64,000 nucleotides of DNA. It comes from Streptomyces sp. AM 2-1-1. Its GTDB lineage: Bacteria > Actinomycetota > Actinomycetes > Streptomycetales > Streptomycetaceae. The translations under genes were made by a program, and so were the position numbers. Every line of letters begins with the position of its first letter. The stretch's first letter is position 1. The notes under the pieces are model-generated. The model worked only from the letters and a program-made list of their open reading frames with translations. It was not told the origin of the DNA and did not search any database. Below are positions 63,949 through 64,000 of this stretch, one piece after another. The stretch covers positions 4,854,501 through 4,918,500 of the forward strand of contig NZ_CP119147.1 of NCBI RefSeq assembly GCF_029167645.1, read 5' to 3'.

Positions 63949-64000
63949 CTCGTTCTCCACCCCTTCCCCGCTCGCGGGGGCCGTCCGGGGAGCGGTCGCT

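Overview
The window is a high-GC actinobacterial chromosome segment, almost certainly Streptomyces. Evidence: strong G/C third-position bias, GTG starts, long GC-rich hairpin terminators, many starts that look leaderless, and gene order. As I remember the S. coelicolor map, the order sodF - tig - clpP1/clpP2/clpX - valS - folC - ndk - mreBCD/mrdA/rodA - RNase E/G - rplU/rpmA/obg - wall-glycopolymer genes - proB/proA - nadD - LCP gene - rsfS matches its sodF-to-rsfS region (about SCO2633 to SCO2577). No phage, transposon or CRISPR array was seen.

Layout. 1-8300: tail of a PLP-dependent decarboxylase, an iron superoxide dismutase behind a nickel-responsive Nur box, bioY, rpiB, a Nei-type DNA glycosylase, a membrane SpoIIE/PP2C phosphatase, an HD hydrolase, an acyltransferase and a 64-residue membrane protein. 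8509-13607: tRNA-Gly, tRNA-Pro and a protein-quality-control block (tig, clpP1, clpP2, clpX) with a candidate ClgR site before clpP1. 13683-20005: a Pro/Gln-rich membrane protein, valS, folC, a DUF4233 protein and ndk. 20299-26582: the elongation/spore-wall operon mreB-mreC-mreD-mrdA-rodA. 26737-38834: a CYTH-CHAD protein, a split radical-SAM pair, a 1453-residue RNase E/G with repeat-rich tails, rplU, rpmA and obg.

39242-51837 is the accessory-like heart of the window: an anionic wall-glycopolymer locus. It encodes a cytidylyltransferase-SDR fusion (CDP-ribitol synthase type), a membrane-anchored TagF/TarL-like polymerase, two TarS/TarP-like family 2 glycosyltransferases, a complete dTDP-L-rhamnose set (rmlA, B, D, C) and an acyltransferase. 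Together these predict a ribitol-phosphate (or related polyol-phosphate) polymer decorated with sugars. The operon head has a riboswitch-like inverted-repeat leader that covers the Shine-Dalgarno sequence.

52022-63948: proB and proA with interspersed small genes, two neighbouring membrane proteins that share an N-terminal motif, an M48 peptidase, two roughly 50-residue membrane proteins, nadD, an LCP (LytR-CpsA-Psr)-like protein with degenerate catalytic motifs, rsfS, a histidine phosphatase that appears to start at CTG, and two identical tRNA-Ala(GGC) genes flanking a small zinc-ribbon gene. The wall-glycopolymer locus, the mre/mrdA/rodA operon and the LCP/membrane-protein cluster can be read as one dispersed cell-wall system in which MreB-guided peptidoglycan synthesis and glycopolymer synthesis and attachment are encoded within 40 kb.
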